Shown piece after piece: positions 28,366 through 39,083 of a DNA stretch of 64,000 nucleotides. The notes below the pieces were generated by a model that saw only the letters and a list, made by a program, of their open reading frames with translations, did not search any database and was not told the origin of the DNA. The stretch spans positions 1,549 through 65,548 of the forward strand of contig PLHF01000129.1 of NCBI GenBank assembly GCA_003138855.1, given 5' to 3'. The position numbers were made by a program, and so were the translations under genes. The first letter of the stretch is position 1. Each line of letters begins with the position of its first letter. Source of the stretch: Acidimicrobiaceae bacterium (lineage in GTDB: Bacteria > Actinomycetota > Acidimicrobiia > Acidimicrobiales > RAAP-2).

Positions 28366-28815
28366 CTATTCGACCTCTGCCTTGATGCGTTCGAGGGTGG
28401 TCCGCATGCCGTTGCGGTTGGTCCGGCCCCTTGCCCAGCCGAAGAGCGCCCAGTAGAGGCGGAGCATGTGCGTCCGGGCCAGGTCGAAGGACTCGGTGAC
28501 GTCGGTGCCGTCCGCGGCGGGCTCCAGACGATAGCGCCAGACGTTCAACGGCTTGTCGGCGGGGCCCACACCGAAGGCGAACTCGTTCCCTGGTTCGGAG
28601 ACGAGCACCGTACAGGTCGTCCAGTAGGTGGGGCCCTTGCCATTGCGCTTGACATGGCCGCGGAAGCGGGCACCGACGGCCGGACCCGTGGTGCCGTCGA
28701 GCCACTCGGCCCCGAAGGTCTCGGGGCTGTACTCGCCGATCCGGGTGACGTCGCTCACCAGCTCCCAGATCTGCTCCGGAGGAGCGGCCATGTGGACGGT
28801 CACCGCGTCGTGCAT
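28366..28815 (-). CDS. SRPBCC-family protein
   Basis: VHMAAPPEQIWELVSDVTRIGEYSPE... Confidence 0.82.
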   Translation of the reverse strand: MHDAVTVHMAAPPEQIWELVSDVTRIGEYSPETFGAEWLDGTTGPAVGARFRGHVKRNGKGPTYWTTCTVLVSEPGNEFAFGVGPADKPLNVWRYRLEPAADGTDVTESFDLARTHMLRLYWALFGWARGRTNRNGMRTTLERIKAEVE

Positions 28816-28889
28816 GGCGCAACCCTAGGCGCGCGGCCTCACGGGGGCGCCGCGCCACCGGGCCCCACCGCGCACCGAGCGCGGCCGCT

Positions 28890-30350
28890 TCAGTCCTCGG
28901 TCGGCGATGGGTGACCGGCTGCCGGGGCGGTCTCCTGGGACGCGGCGTCCGGCCGGGGCGGACGGCGGCGGGGGCGGGCGGCGGCGGTCCGGGCGGCGGC
29001 GGCGGCCCTCAGCCTCGGAACGAAGATGAGTACGTAGCCGGTGGACAGCACCCCCAGCACCGCGATCACGCTGATCGGGGCGATCGAGAAGTGGTGGGCG
29101 TTCTTCGGATCGGAGAGTCCGGTGGCGAGGAACAGGATGCTGAAGAGCACGATCCCGAACACCGCCAGCGGCTTGCCGGCGATGAGCCGGAACGGGCGCT
29201 CACGCGTCTCGCGCCTGCGCAGGACCACGAGGCACAGCGAGGCGATGGCGTAGATGCCTGCTTCGATGGTGGCGCCGACTGCCACCAGCAGCAGCCACTG
29301 GCCGGTGGCGAACACCACCGCGGCGACCGCGGCGGACACCACCGCCAGCGTGGTCACGGCCACCCAGGGGACCGCCCGCAGATTCAGCCAGGCGAACTGG
29401 CGCGGGAGGTTCCCCTCTCGGGCGGCGGCGTAGATGAAGCGAGAGGCGACCAGGAAGCCCCCGTTGAACGTGTTGAGGGCCGTGAGCACGGTCAGGGCCA
29501 GCATCCACAGCTCACCCACGGTTCCCAGCGCCGCCTGGCCGAGCAGCAGTTGGGGATAGGCGCTGCCGTGGAGGCTGGAGTAGGGCACCAGGTGGGCCAG
29601 GGCCAGTGCGAACATGCTGGACACGATCCAGATCAGCACCGGGGCGATGAAGAGTGCCCGGGTGATGACCGGCGGGGTCCTGGCCTCCTCCGCAGTGGTG
29701 GTGACCCACTCGAAGGCGGCATAGAGGAAGAGGGCGAAGGCAACCGCCTGGATCCCCGAGAAGCTGCCCTTGCCGAACATGTTGAACGGGTGGTGGAAGG
29801 CACCCCCCACGTGGAACAGGGCGACCACCGACAGCGCCACGGTGCCGGTCAGCACGGTGTAGGTGACGACGGTCTGGACCCAGCCGGCGAGGCGCACTCC
29901 CAGGAGGTTGGCGGCCAGCGCCAGCCCGAGCAGCACGGCGATCCATACGTAGGCCAGCACCGCAGGCTCGTCCAGCACGTGGCGGACGGCTGCACCGATC
30001 AGGAAGGCATCGGCCGCGATGACCAGGACCACTGTCGTCATGTAGGTGAAGGTGACCGACAGGGCGGTCCTGTTGCCCACGGCCCGGCCCAGGTAGAGGC
30101 GGATCCCGGCCGCAGTGGGGTACAGGCCGTTCAGCTCGGAGAAGATCCCCGACACCAGCAGGACGATGAGGCCGCCGATGAAGATGGCCACGGCCGCCGT
30201 GGCGCCCGGGGCGTACGCCAGCACCGACACCACCCCCAGGTAGTCGATGGCGGCGAAGGCAAGCCCGGCGGAGGTGGCCGTTGCCGTGGCCGTGCCGACC
30301 GACCGGCGGAGGGCCACGGCGACGGGGTGCGCCGGGTCGGCGCCGGACAT
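28890..30350 (-). CDS. APC-family amino acid permease
   Basis: 12-TM-like protein; GLAFAAIDYLGVVSVLAYAPGATAAVAIFIGG; WVTTTAEEARTPP. Confidence 0.85.
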   Translation of the reverse strand: MSGADPAHPVAVALRRSVGTATATATSAGLAFAAIDYLGVVSVLAYAPGATAAVAIFIGGLIVLLVSGIFSELNGLYPTAAGIRLYLGRAVGNRTALSVTFTYMTTVVLVIAADAFLIGAAVRHVLDEPAVLAYVWIAVLLGLALAANLLGVRLAGWVQTVVTYTVLTGTVALSVVALFHVGGAFHHPFNMFGKGSFSGIQAVAFALFLYAAFEWVTTTAEEARTPPVITRALFIAPVLIWIVSSMFALALAHLVPYSSLHGSAYPQLLLGQAALGTVGELWMLALTVLTALNTFNGGFLVASRFIYAAAREGNLPRQFAWLNLRAVPWVAVTTLAVVSAAVAAVVFATGQWLLLVAVGATIEAGIYAIASLCLVVLRRRETRERPFRLIAGKPLAVFGIVLFSILFLATGLSDPKNAHHFSIAPISVIAVLGVLSTGYVLIFVPRLRAAAAARTAAARPRRRPPRPDAASQETAPAAGHPSPTED

Positions 30351-30709
30351 CAGGAGTCGGGCCAGATCACATAGCTGATGGCGTCCAGGCGCATGATGTC
30401 CTCCTGAGAGCCCTTCACTGCGATCTCACCCCTCAAGTACTTCTGCACCGGGTTCAGGTCGCCCCAGAACATGTCGCAGAAGATCTCGGACTCCGCGGTC
30501 ACCACGATGTCCGGCGTGCCCACATGGCCTTCGGGGACCGAGAGGATCTCGCCCCGTTCGACCATCATCGAGAAGGTGACCCTGGTGTCCGCACAGATGA
30601 AATGCAGGGTCCTCGACCAGTCGCGCTGCATCTTGCGCAGCCGCTCGTTCTCGTTGCAGCTGACCGTGTAGTCGGCCAGCGCCTCTGCCAGCTCGTCCCA
30701 GCTCGCCAT
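30350..30709 (-). CDS. SCP2 sterol-binding-domain protein, 119 aa
   Basis: PDIVVTAESEIFCDMFWGDLNPVQKYLRGEIAVKGSQEDIMRL. Confidence 0.75.
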   Translation of the reverse strand: MASWDELAEALADYTVSCNENERLRKMQRDWSRTLHFICADTRVTFSMMVERGEILSVPEGHVGTPDIVVTAESEIFCDMFWGDLNPVQKYLRGEIAVKGSQEDIMRLDAISYVIWPDS

Positions 30710-30717
30710 GGTCCCCC

Positions 30718-32079
30718 CTAACCCGCCGTGGCCGCTGTCGGTCGAGCCGGACGGCGGCGGGGTCGGGTCGGCGCAGACTCCTCGGGACCAGCTCCCGACT
30801 CCAGGTCGCCGATGGCCCGGTCGAGCGCCTCGAGGAGGAAGTCCACCTCGGCATCCTCGATGACCAGCGAGGGCATCAGGCGCATTACGGCGGGCTGGTT
30901 CCCGCTGTAGATGGCGAGGACGCCGTGGCGGGCCAGGTGGTACGACATGCGCGGCCCCATGGAATCCTCGGCGTACTCGATGCCCGCCATCAATCCGAGC
31001 CCTCGCACGTCGGAGATCACCTCCTGATGGGCCTCGGCGATGGAGTCGAGCCCGGCGAAGAGCCGGTCTCCCATGGCGGCGGCGTGAGCGACCAGACCGG
31101 TCTCCTCGATGACGGCGATCACCTCGAGCGCCACCACACACGCGAGGTCCGAACCTCCGAACGTGGACAGGTGGATGAAGGGATTGGGGATCAGGAACTC
31201 CCGGAGCTCCTCGGTGAACACGGTGGCCGATATCGGCACCAACGACCCCCCGAGCGATTTGGCGATGGTCATGATGTCGGGCACCACCCCGAAGTGCTCG
31301 CCCGCCCACCAGCGCCCGGTCCGGCCGAGGCCGGTCTGGATCTCGTCGAGGATCAGGAGCGCCCCGGCCCGGTCACAGGAGGCGCGCACCGCCCTCAGGT
31401 AGTCCGGCGGCGGCATCACGATCCCCCCTTCGCCCTGGATCGGTTCGAGCAGCACCGCGGCGGTGTGCTCGTCGACCACATCGGCGAGGGCGTCGGGGTC
31501 CCCGAAGGGCACCTGGACGAAGTCGGGCATCAGGGGCTCGAACGGCTGGCGGAACGCGCTCCGGCCTGCGGCCGACAGGGCGAACCCGGTGTGGCCGTGG
31601 TAGCCGTTGACCGACGAGACGATCCGGGGGCGCCCGGTCGAGCCCCGGGCCAGCTTGATGGCGAAGTCGACTGCCTCGCCCCCGCCGGTGCCGAACATGG
31701 TGCAGGACAGGTCCCCCGGTGTGATCTCCGCCAGCTTGGCCGCCAACTCGGCCTTCTCCCTCGAGCAGAGCAGGAAGTTGCCATGGTCCAACCGGTCGAT
31801 CGCCGCATGCGCGGCGGCCACGACCCGGGGATTGCGCCGGCCGACGTTGAACGAGCCCGCCGACGTAAAGCAGTCGAGGAACCGGCGCCCGTCGAGATCC
31901 CAGACCCAGGGCCCGGATCGCTGCGCTTCGATGATGTCGAGTCCGGCCGCCCGCATGACCCGGACTTTCTGGGGGTTCAGATAGGTGGCGAACTGCTCGA
32001 GGGCTTTGCTCTTGGCGGCGGGGTCCGGGACGAACTCGAGTCCCTCGGCCCAACCTCCCTCGGGGCGGTCGTTGTCCAT
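30718..32079 (-). CDS. Class III PLP-dependent aminotransferase
   Basis: [53 protein letters not shown]. Confidence 0.92.
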   Translation of the reverse strand: MDNDRPEGGWAEGLEFVPDPAAKSKALEQFATYLNPQKVRVMRAAGLDIIEAQRSGPWVWDLDGRRFLDCFTSAGSFNVGRRNPRVVAAAHAAIDRLDHGNFLLCSREKAELAAKLAEITPGDLSCTMFGTGGGEAVDFAIKLARGSTGRPRIVSSVNGYHGHTGFALSAAGRSAFRQPFEPLMPDFVQVPFGDPDALADVVDEHTAAVLLEPIQGEGGIVMPPPDYLRAVRASCDRAGALLILDEIQTGLGRTGRWWAGEHFGVVPDIMTIAKSLGGSLVPISATVFTEELREFLIPNPFIHLSTFGGSDLACVVALEVIAVIEETGLVAHAAAMGDRLFAGLDSIAEAHQEVISDVRGLGLMAGIEYAEDSMGPRMSYHLARHGVLAIYSGNQPAVMRLMPSLVIEDAEVDFLLEALDRAIGDLESGAGPEESAPTRPRRRPARPTAATAG

Positions 32080-32127
32080 GGCCTGACCATACCTCCGGGG
32101 CCGCCCGTGCCGCCTACTGCAGGCCGC

Positions 32128-33120
32128 CTACCGCAGGAGGTCGATGACCTCCGAGCGCTCGGCGACGAGCTCCTCGGTGGTGATCCGGATCCGCTCTTTG
32201 GCGAACTCGTCATGGCCCAGGCCCTCGACCACTTCCCAGGCGCCGGAGCCCTTGGCCCGCACCGGAAAGCCGAACTGGAGTCCCTGGGGCACGCCGTACT
32301 CCCCGTCGGAGACGACGGCGAGTGAGGTGAAGCCGTCTCCCGGGGTGGCGGTGCGGATGCTCACCACCGAGTCGATGGCGGCGTTGGCAGCAGACGCTGC
32401 CGAGGACAGCCCGCGGGCGTCGATGATGGCCGCCCCGCGCTTCTGCACCGTGGTGATGAACTCTCCCTGCAGCCACCCGTTGTCGTCGATGACCTCGGGG
32501 ACCGGCGTGCCGTCGATGCGTGCGTTGGCGAAGTCGGGGAATTGGGTGGCGGAGTGGTTGCCCCAGATGGCCAGGTTGGTGACCGAAGAGACCGGCACGC
32601 CGGCCCGCTTGGCCAGCTGGCCCTTGGCGCGGTTCTCATCGAGCCGGGTCATGGCGAACCAGCGGTCGGTCGGCACCTCGGGCGCGTTCGAGCGGGCGAT
32701 CAGGCAGTTGGTGTTGCACGGGTTGCCGACCACCACCACCCGTATGTCCGAGGCGGCATTTGCCGCGATGGCCCGGCCCTGGGGTCCGAAGATCCCCCCG
32801 TTGATGGTGAGCAGGTCCCCGCGCTCCATCCCGGCCTTGCGGGGGACGGAGCCGACCAACAGCGCCCACGAGGTCCCGTCGAAGGCGACGTCGAGGTCGG
32901 TGGTGGTGATGATGTCGCTGACCAGGGGGAACGCGCAGTCGTCGACCTCCATGACCACGCCTTCGAGGGCCTTCATGCCGGGCTCGATCTCGAGGAGGCG
33001 CAACACGACCGGTTGGTCCGGACCGAGCAGCTGACCGGACGCGATGCGGAAGAGGAGGGCGTAGCCGATCTGGCCGGCTGCGCCGGTGACGGTGATGTGG
33101 ATTGGTGGTTTGGCTGCCAT
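32128..33120 (-). CDS. mdh: Malate dehydrogenase
   Basis: [48 protein letters not shown]. Confidence 0.95.
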   Translation of the reverse strand: MAAKPPIHITVTGAAGQIGYALLFRIASGQLLGPDQPVVLRLLEIEPGMKALEGVVMEVDDCAFPLVSDIITTTDLDVAFDGTSWALLVGSVPRKAGMERGDLLTINGGIFGPQGRAIAANAASDIRVVVVGNPCNTNCLIARSNAPEVPTDRWFAMTRLDENRAKGQLAKRAGVPVSSVTNLAIWGNHSATQFPDFANARIDGTPVPEVIDDNGWLQGEFITTVQKRGAAIIDARGLSSAASAANAAIDSVVSIRTATPGDGFTSLAVVSDGEYGVPQGLQFGFPVRAKGSGAWEVVEGLGHDEFAKERIRITTEELVAERSEVIDLLR

Positions 33121-33188
33121 GGGCCGAGGCTAACCCGGTCGGTTGCGATCGGTCGAACCTGGGAACCGGGGGCCAGGGTGGGACCCCG

Positions 33189-34385
33189 CTACAGGTGGTC
33201 GACGATGGCCGAGGCGAACTCCGAGCACTTGACCTCGGTGGCACCCTCCATCAGCCGGGCGAAGTCGTAGGTGACCACTTTGTCGGCGATGGTCGCCTCC
33301 AGCGCGGCCACGATGTCGGCGGCGGCCTCGGTCCACCCCAGGTGCTCGTACATCATCACGCCCGAGAGCAGGATGGATCCGGGGTTGACCTTGTCCTGGC
33401 CGGCGTACTTGGGAGCGGTGCCGTGGGTGGCCTCGAAGATACCGTGGCCGGTCACGTAGTTGATGTTCCCCCCGGGTGCGATGCCGATGCCGCCCACCTG
33501 GGCGGCCAGGGCATCGGAGAGATAGTCGCCGTTGAGGTTGGTGGTGGCCAGGACGTCGAACTCCTCGGGGCGCGTCAGGACCTGCTGGAGGGTGATGTCG
33601 GCGATGCTGTCCTTGACCAGCAGCTTGTCGCCGGGCCGGCCTCCGCAGTCGTCCCAGCCGACGGCGACGTCGGCGAACTCCTCGCGGACCAGTTCGTAGC
33701 CCCAGTTGCGGAACGCCCCCTCGGTGAACTTCTGGATGTTCCCCTTGTGGACGATGTTCACGCTGGCCCGATCGTGGGACAAGGCGTAATTGATGGCCGC
33801 CCGGATCAACCGCTTCGAGGCGAACTCCGAGATCGGCTTGATGCCGATGCCGGAGCCTTCGCGGATCTCCCATCCCATCTCGTCGCGCAGGAACGCCGAG
33901 AGCTTGGCCGCCTCGGGGGTGTAGGCCTCGACCTCGAGGCCGGCGTAGATGTCCTCGGTGTTCTCACGGAAGATGACCATGTCGACCTTCTCGGGGTGGA
34001 GCACCGGGGAGGGTACGCCGGCGAACCACCGCACCGGGCGGAGGCAGACGTAGAGGTCGAGGATCTGGCGGAGGGCCACGTTGAGGGAGCGGATGCCGCC
34101 GCCGACCGGCGTGGTCAGCGGGCCCTTGATGCCGATCAGGTGGGTGCGGAACGCCTCGACGGTCTCGTCGGGCAGCCAACTCCCGGTCTCGTCGAATGCT
34201 TTCTGGCCCGCGAGCACTTCCTTCCACGCCACCGACTTACCGTGCTTGGCGGCCGCGGCGTCGAGCACCAGCTTCGCCGCCGGCCAGATGTCCACGCCGG
34301 TGCCATCCCCTTCGATGAAGGGGATGATGGGTACGTCGGGTACGTGGAGGGCGCCATCGGGCCCCGGTGTGATCAGTTCGGCCAT
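33189..34385 (-). CDS. icd: NADP-dependent isocitrate dehydrogenase
   Basis: [60 protein letters not shown]. Confidence 0.95.
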   Translation of the reverse strand: MAELITPGPDGALHVPDVPIIPFIEGDGTGVDIWPAAKLVLDAAAAKHGKSVAWKEVLAGQKAFDETGSWLPDETVEAFRTHLIGIKGPLTTPVGGGIRSLNVALRQILDLYVCLRPVRWFAGVPSPVLHPEKVDMVIFRENTEDIYAGLEVEAYTPEAAKLSAFLRDEMGWEIREGSGIGIKPISEFASKRLIRAAINYALSHDRASVNIVHKGNIQKFTEGAFRNWGYELVREEFADVAVGWDDCGGRPGDKLLVKDSIADITLQQVLTRPEEFDVLATTNLNGDYLSDALAAQVGGIGIAPGGNINYVTGHGIFEATHGTAPKYAGQDKVNPGSILLSGVMMYEHLGWTEAAADIVAALEATIADKVVTYDFARLMEGATEVKCSEFASAIVDHL

Positions 34386-34482
34386 GGGCAGCAGCCTATC
34401 GGCGCCCCCTGCCACCATCCCAACCGGGCCGGTGCCTCACCCGCGTCGGGGGACGAGTGCGCCGGCTCAGCGGAGGCCCGGC

Positions 34483-35346
34483 TCAGGGTGTGGCGAGGCC
34501 CAGGGCCGAGTAGATCTCGCGGGTGGCACTCGACCGGTTGAGCGTGTAGAAGTGCAGGCCCGGCGCGGTCGTCCCGAGCAGCTCCTCGCAGAGCTCGGTG
34601 GCGATGACGACGCCCTCTCGGCGAACCGCCGCCGAACCCCCCCTGCCGTCCGCTGCGTGCAACCGGGCGGCCATCCAGTCCGGCACGGCGGCGCCCATGG
34701 CCGCCATGCGGGGGATCGAGCTCAGGCTGGTGACGGGCATGATGCCGGGCAGTACCGGCTTGTCCACCCCGCGGTCGGCGAGGTCGGCCACCAGCTCGCG
34801 GTACTCCTCCGCCTCGAAGAAGAACTGGGTGATGGCGAAGTCGGCCATGGACAGCTTCTCGGCCAGATGGTCCCGGTCCGACGCACGGTCGGCGGACAGC
34901 GGATGGCAGCCCGGCTGGGCCGCCACTCCCACCGAGAAGCCCCCGATGGCATGGGCCAGCTCGACCAACTCGTAGGCGTGAAGCAGCTCGCCCGGTCCCT
35001 CCCCGGGCTCGGTGGGCGGGTCCCCTCCCAGCGCCATCAGGTTCTCCACGCCGGCGGACCGGTAGGCCACGAGGATCTCCGCCAGCTCGAGCCGGGTGTG
35101 GGCCACGCAGATCAGGTGGGCCATGGGCACCAGGGTGGTGGTGCGGAGCATGCCGGTGACCAGGTCGAAGGTGCGCTTGCGCGACTCGGCGCCTCCCCGA
35201 TAGGTGACGGACACGAACGACGGCCCGAGCGGTTCGAGGTCGCGGAGCGTAGTGACCAGTGTGGCCTGCTCTGCGTCGTTCTTCGGCGGGAAGAACTCGA
35301 ACGAGTAGGTCCGGCCCTTGGCCAGGAGGTCGGCGATCCGGGTCAT
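34483..35346 (-). CDS. metF: Methylenetetrahydrofolate reductase
   Basis: YSFEFFPPKND, SVTYRGG, HLICVAHTRLELAEILVAYRSAGVENLMALGGDPP. Confidence 0.94.
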   Translation of the reverse strand: MTRIADLLAKGRTYSFEFFPPKNDAEQATLVTTLRDLEPLGPSFVSVTYRGGAESRKRTFDLVTGMLRTTTLVPMAHLICVAHTRLELAEILVAYRSAGVENLMALGGDPPTEPGEGPGELLHAYELVELAHAIGGFSVGVAAQPGCHPLSADRASDRDHLAEKLSMADFAITQFFFEAEEYRELVADLADRGVDKPVLPGIMPVTSLSSIPRMAAMGAAVPDWMAARLHAADGRGGSAAVRREGVVIATELCEELLGTTAPGLHFYTLNRSSATREIYSALGLATP

Positions 35347-35415
35347 AGCCGCATCAGCCTACTGCCGTACATCGTCCCGGAAGGTCCGGCCGGTACGACC
35401 GGTGCGGGCCGCCCC

Positions 35416-36225
35416 TCAGCCTGCTGACGGAGCGCCTCGGCCCGAACGGATGCGGGTCGAGAGCCTGGCCAGCGCCGTGTTCAACTCGGTGGTGCGGGCC
35501 CGGCGGGCCTCGTCGGCCTGCGCCAGCTGCAGCCCCGTCGGCGGGGTCGAGCCGTTGCGCAGCAGTCGGTCGGCCTCGACGGCGAAGGCCAGCCCTCGCA
35601 GAGAGCCCGCTGCGGCAGTGGCCGTACTTGCGGCCTGTGCTCCGGGTGCCGACCCTGCCGCCTTCTCGAGGGCGACCGCCGCCTTCTCCACCTGCGCTGC
35701 CGCCGCCCCGCGGACCTCCGGGTCGTCCGACGCGGCAGTTCCCGATACCAGCGACTCACGGGCCAGCTGGGCGTCGCTGAGGGCGGGGATGGCGGCGTGG
35801 CGCCACCCTGTCTCGACCGCCCGCTTCTTCCGGGACCGGTACAGCAACGCCACCGCCACGATGGCGATCACCAGCACGGCGATGAGGGCGATCAGGCCCC
35901 ACGGGGTCTTCGACGCCTTGGCGGCCGTGGCGGGCGCCGTCGTCGACGTCGTGGCCGGCGTCGTCGTCGTCGTGGCCGGCCGCGAGGAAGTGGTCGAGGC
36001 CGGGGTGGTGGTCGACGTGGTCGGTGGCACCGTCGTGGTGGTGGGCGGAACCGAGGTGCTCGTCGCTGCCTCCGTGGTCGTGGTCGCGTCCGCCAGGGCC
36101 GCCCGGGCGCCGGGCACGGTGCCGCCCGCCGGTGTGGCGAGGCCCACAGCCGACACGCACACCACGGCGGCCAGGGCGCCCAGGTGTCGGGCGAGGCGGT
36201 GCCGGCGCCGGAGAGGGGCCCGCAT
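35416..36225 (-). CDS. Secreted/membrane protein with Thr/Pro-rich linker and single TM
   Basis: Signal-like N-term, TTTTVPPTTSTTTPASTTSS linker, TM WGLIALIAVLVIAIVAVALLY; start overlaps cupin stop. Confidence 0.75.
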   Translation of the reverse strand: MRAPLRRRHRLARHLGALAAVVCVSAVGLATPAGGTVPGARAALADATTTTEAATSTSVPPTTTTVPPTTSTTTPASTTSSRPATTTTTPATTSTTAPATAAKASKTPWGLIALIAVLVIAIVAVALLYRSRKKRAVETGWRHAAIPALSDAQLARESLVSGTAASDDPEVRGAAAAQVEKAAVALEKAAGSAPGAQAASTATAAAGSLRGLAFAVEADRLLRNGSTPPTGLQLAQADEARRARTTELNTALARLSTRIRSGRGAPSAG

Positions 36226-36590
36226 CAGCTGTCGCTCCGGCCATAGTCGTCCTCGAGCCGGACGATGTCGTCCTCACCGAAGTACGCGCCGTGCTGCACC
36301 TCGACGAACACGACGTCGGCGTCGGTGGCGTTCTCGATCCGGTGGGCGGTGCCCGCCGGGATGTCGACGGACTTACCGGGCAAGAGCTCGCGCTGCACGC
36401 CGTCCAGCGTCACCAGGGCGGTGCCACTGACGATGAACCAGTGCTCGGAGCGCCGGGCATGGCGCTGGTAGCTGAGCCGTTTGCCGGGCAGCACCTCGAC
36501 GCGCTTCACCTTGTGCGCGGCGGCATCGTCGAGGACGGTGTAGCTCCCCCACGGGCGCTGGTCGGTCTCGAGCGGCACCTGACCGCTCAC
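36225..36590 (-). CDS. Cupin-type mannose-6-phosphate isomerase-like protein
   Basis: RPWGSYTVLDD, LSYQRHARRSEHWFIVSGTALVTLDG, IPAGTAHRIENATD. Confidence 0.88.
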   Translation of the reverse strand: MSGQVPLETDQRPWGSYTVLDDAAAHKVKRVEVLPGKRLSYQRHARRSEHWFIVSGTALVTLDGVQRELLPGKSVDIPAGTAHRIENATDADVVFVEVQHGAYFGEDDIVRLEDDYGRSDS

Positions 36591-37441
36591 GACGAGCGTT
36601 CCGCAGCACGCACGGCATTGCGCAACAGCATGGCCCGGGTCATCGGACCCACCCCGCCGATGCGCGGGGTGATCCACCCGGCCACCTCGGCAACGGACTC
36701 ATCGACATCGGACATCAGCTTCTTCCCTTCCCATGAGGTACCGGCCCCGACCACGGCGGCGCCCGGCTTGACCATGTCCGGGGTGACCAGACCGGCCCGA
36801 CCGGCCGCGGCCACCACCACATCTCCCTGGCGGACCAGGCCGGCCAGGTCCTCCACCCCGGTGTGGACCACGGTCACCGCGGCGTTGCAACCGGGCCGCT
36901 TCATGGCCAGCAGCAGGGCCAGCGGCCGACCGATGGTCAGCCCCCGTCCGATCACGACCACGTGCTTTCCCTCGACGGGCACGTCGTTGGCGTGCAGCAG
37001 TTCGACGATGCCCGCCGGCGTGCACGGCAGCGGTCCGTTGGCCCCCATGACCAGCCGGCCCAGGTTGACCGGGTGGAGGCCGTCGACATCCTTGTCGGGG
37101 TCGACCGCCATCAGCACCCGCTCCTCGTCCAGGCCGGCCGGCAGCGGCAGCTGGACCAGAAAGGCATGGATCCCGGGGTCGGCATTGAAGCGGGCGACGA
37201 CCGCCTCGAGCTCGGCCTGCGACACGTCGGCCGGCAGGTGCTCGTGGGCCGACCGGATACCGACATCGTCGCAGTCGGCATGCTTCATGGCCACGTAGCG
37301 GGAGCTCGGGCCGTCGTCACCCACCAGGATGGTCCCAAGCCCCACCGTCACGCCGGCAGACCGCAGCCGGGCGACCCGGTCGGTCACCTCGGCACGGACC
37401 TTGGCCGCCAGCAGCTCACCGTCGAGCAGAGTCGCCGTCAT
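36587..37441 (-). CDS. folD: Bifunctional methylenetetrahydrofolate dehydrogenase/cyclohydrolase
   Basis: GDDGPSSRYVAMKHADC, LVQLPLPAGLDEERV, PDKDVDGLHPVNLGRL, PRIGGVGPMTRAML. Confidence 0.95.
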   Translation of the reverse strand: MTATLLDGELLAAKVRAEVTDRVARLRSAGVTVGLGTILVGDDGPSSRYVAMKHADCDDVGIRSAHEHLPADVSQAELEAVVARFNADPGIHAFLVQLPLPAGLDEERVLMAVDPDKDVDGLHPVNLGRLVMGANGPLPCTPAGIVELLHANDVPVEGKHVVVIGRGLTIGRPLALLLAMKRPGCNAAVTVVHTGVEDLAGLVRQGDVVVAAAGRAGLVTPDMVKPGAAVVGAGTSWEGKKLMSDVDESVAEVAGWITPRIGGVGPMTRAMLLRNAVRAAERSS

Positions 37442-37445
37442 CGTC

Positions 37446-37472
37446 GTGTCCTCCGTGTCCTCCGTGTCTTCT
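37446..37472. repeat. 9-bp tandem repeat gtgtcctcc x3 (third copy degenerate)
   Basis: gtgtcctcc gtgtcctcc gtgtcttct immediately upstream of folD ATG. Confidence 0.75.
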
Positions 37473-37511
37473 GCGGTCGGCGTCCCGTCGGGGCAGCCTC
37501 GCTCCGGTGTC

Positions 37512-39083
37512 TCAATGTCGGAAGTGACGCTCGCCACCGGCGAGGACCATGGCGATCCCCGCTGCGTCGGCTGCGGCGATCACCTCGGCGTCACGGATCG
37601 ATCCACCCGGCTGCACCACTGCCGCCACACCGGCGTCGGCCAGCACCATCAGCCCGTCGGGGAACGGGAAGAACGCGTCACTGGCCGCGGCCCCCCCGCG
37701 TGCCCGGTCCCCCGCCTTGCCCACCGCGATCTCCGCGGCCACCACCCGGGACTGCTGGCCGGCACCCACGCCGACAGCCTGGGCGTCGGTCACGATGGCA
37801 ATGGCGTTGGAGGTCGTGCGGGCACAGACCTTCCAGGCCAGGGCCAGATCGCGCCACTGCCCGCCGGTCGGCTGCGCCGTCGTCACCACCTCCCACTCGG
37901 AGGGATCGATCACGAAGCGGTCGGCATCCTGCACCAGCATGCTGGCGCCGAGCCCCCGGTACTGGCGCACCAGGGGCTCGGGAGCAGGGGCCGACAGTAG
38001 GCGGGTCGCCTTGCGCTTCGAGGCCAACTGGGCCAGCGCCGCCTCGGCGTACGAGGGAGCGATGATCACATCGGCCTGCGGGCCCGAAGCGATGGCCTCC
38101 GCCACCGCCATGGTGACGTGCCCCCCGATGGCCACGATGCCCCCGAACGCGGACTGCGGATCGCACTCGAGGGCCCGCTCGTAGGCACGGACCAGGTCGG
38201 TGTCGAGCGCGGCCCCGCACGGATTGGCGTGCTTGATGATGGCTACGGCCAGGTCAGCGCTGCCGGGGGCGGGAAGCTCGTGGACCAGGCGCCACGCCGC
38301 ATCGGCGTCGAAGACGTTGAGGTACGAGAGCTCCTTGCCGCCATGCTGCACCACGTCGTCCCACCACGTGTGCCGGCCGACGATCCGGTAACGGGCCCCG
38401 TGCTGGTGGGGGTTCTCGCCGTACCGCATGGAGCCGGCCCGCTCCAGCGTGAGGTGGATGGTCGGCGGGAGCAGTGCGACCGTGTCGAACACCGCGGCAC
38501 CCTCCTTGATCTCGGCCTCGCTACGGCCGGGTCCTTCGCGCTCGTCGAGCCACGCCACGATGGCTGCGTCGTACCCGGCGGTGTGGGCGAATGCCTCGCG
38601 GGCCAGCCGGCGCCTGGTGGCGAGCGAGAGGGAGCCGGAGCTGCGCAACTCGGCGAGGATGCTCCCGTACTCGGCGGGGTCGACGGCCACACCGACGTGG
38701 TCGTGGTTCTTGGCCGCGGCGCGCACCATCGTCGGCCCTCCGACATCGATCAGCTCGACCGAGGGGTCCGTGCTGAACGGATAGAGATTGCACACCACCA
38801 GGTCGATCAGCCCGATGCCCAGGCGGTCGAGGGCGTCGAGGTGGTCGCTCTTCGAGCGGTCGGCAAGGATCCCCCCGTGGATGGCCGGGTGGAGGGTCTT
38901 GACCCTCCCGCCGAGCATCTCGGGTGTCCCGGTGAGGTCGGCCACCTCCACGTGGTCGATGCCGGCAGCGGCCAGGGTGGCCGAGGTGCCGCCACTCGAG
39001 ATGAGTTCCCAGCCGAGCTCGGACAGCCCCCGGGCGAACTCCTCGATACCGGTCTTGTCGTAAACGGACAGCAGCGCCTTCAT
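37512..39083 (-). CDS. purH: Bifunctional AICAR transformylase/IMP cyclohydrolase
   Basis: ALLSVYDKTGIEEFARGL, GGRVKTLHPAIHGGILADR, C-term DAFFPFPDGLMVLADAGVAAVVQPGGSIRD. Confidence 0.97.
   Translation of the reverse strand: MKALLSVYDKTGIEEFARGLSELGWELISSGGTSATLAAAGIDHVEVADLTGTPEMLGGRVKTLHPAIHGGILADRSKSDHLDALDRLGIGLIDLVVCNLYPFSTDPSVELIDVGGPTMVRAAAKNHDHVGVAVDPAEYGSILAELRSSGSLSLATRRRLAREAFAHTAGYDAAIVAWLDEREGPGRSEAEIKEGAAVFDTVALLPPTIHLTLERAGSMRYGENPHQHGARYRIVGRHTWWDDVVQHGGKELSYLNVFDADAAWRLVHELPAPGSADLAVAIIKHANPCGAALDTDLVRAYERALECDPQSAFGGIVAIGGHVTMAVAEAIASGPQADVIIAPSYAEAALAQLASKRKATRLLSAPAPEPLVRQYRGLGASMLVQDADRFVIDPSEWEVVTTAQPTGGQWRDLALAWKVCARTTSNAIAIVTDAQAVGVGAGQQSRVVAAEIAVGKAGDRARGGAAASDAFFPFPDGLMVLADAGVAAVVQPGGSIRDAEVIAAADAAGIAMVLAGGERHFRH

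Noticed and set aside
28911-30374. 487-aa plus-strand ORF
   Set aside because: Antisense shadow of the APC permease; Gly/His/Arg-biased composition
35950-36120. Repetitive gtcgtc/gtggtg stretch
   Set aside because: Explained by the Thr/Pro-rich linker coding sequence of the membrane protein
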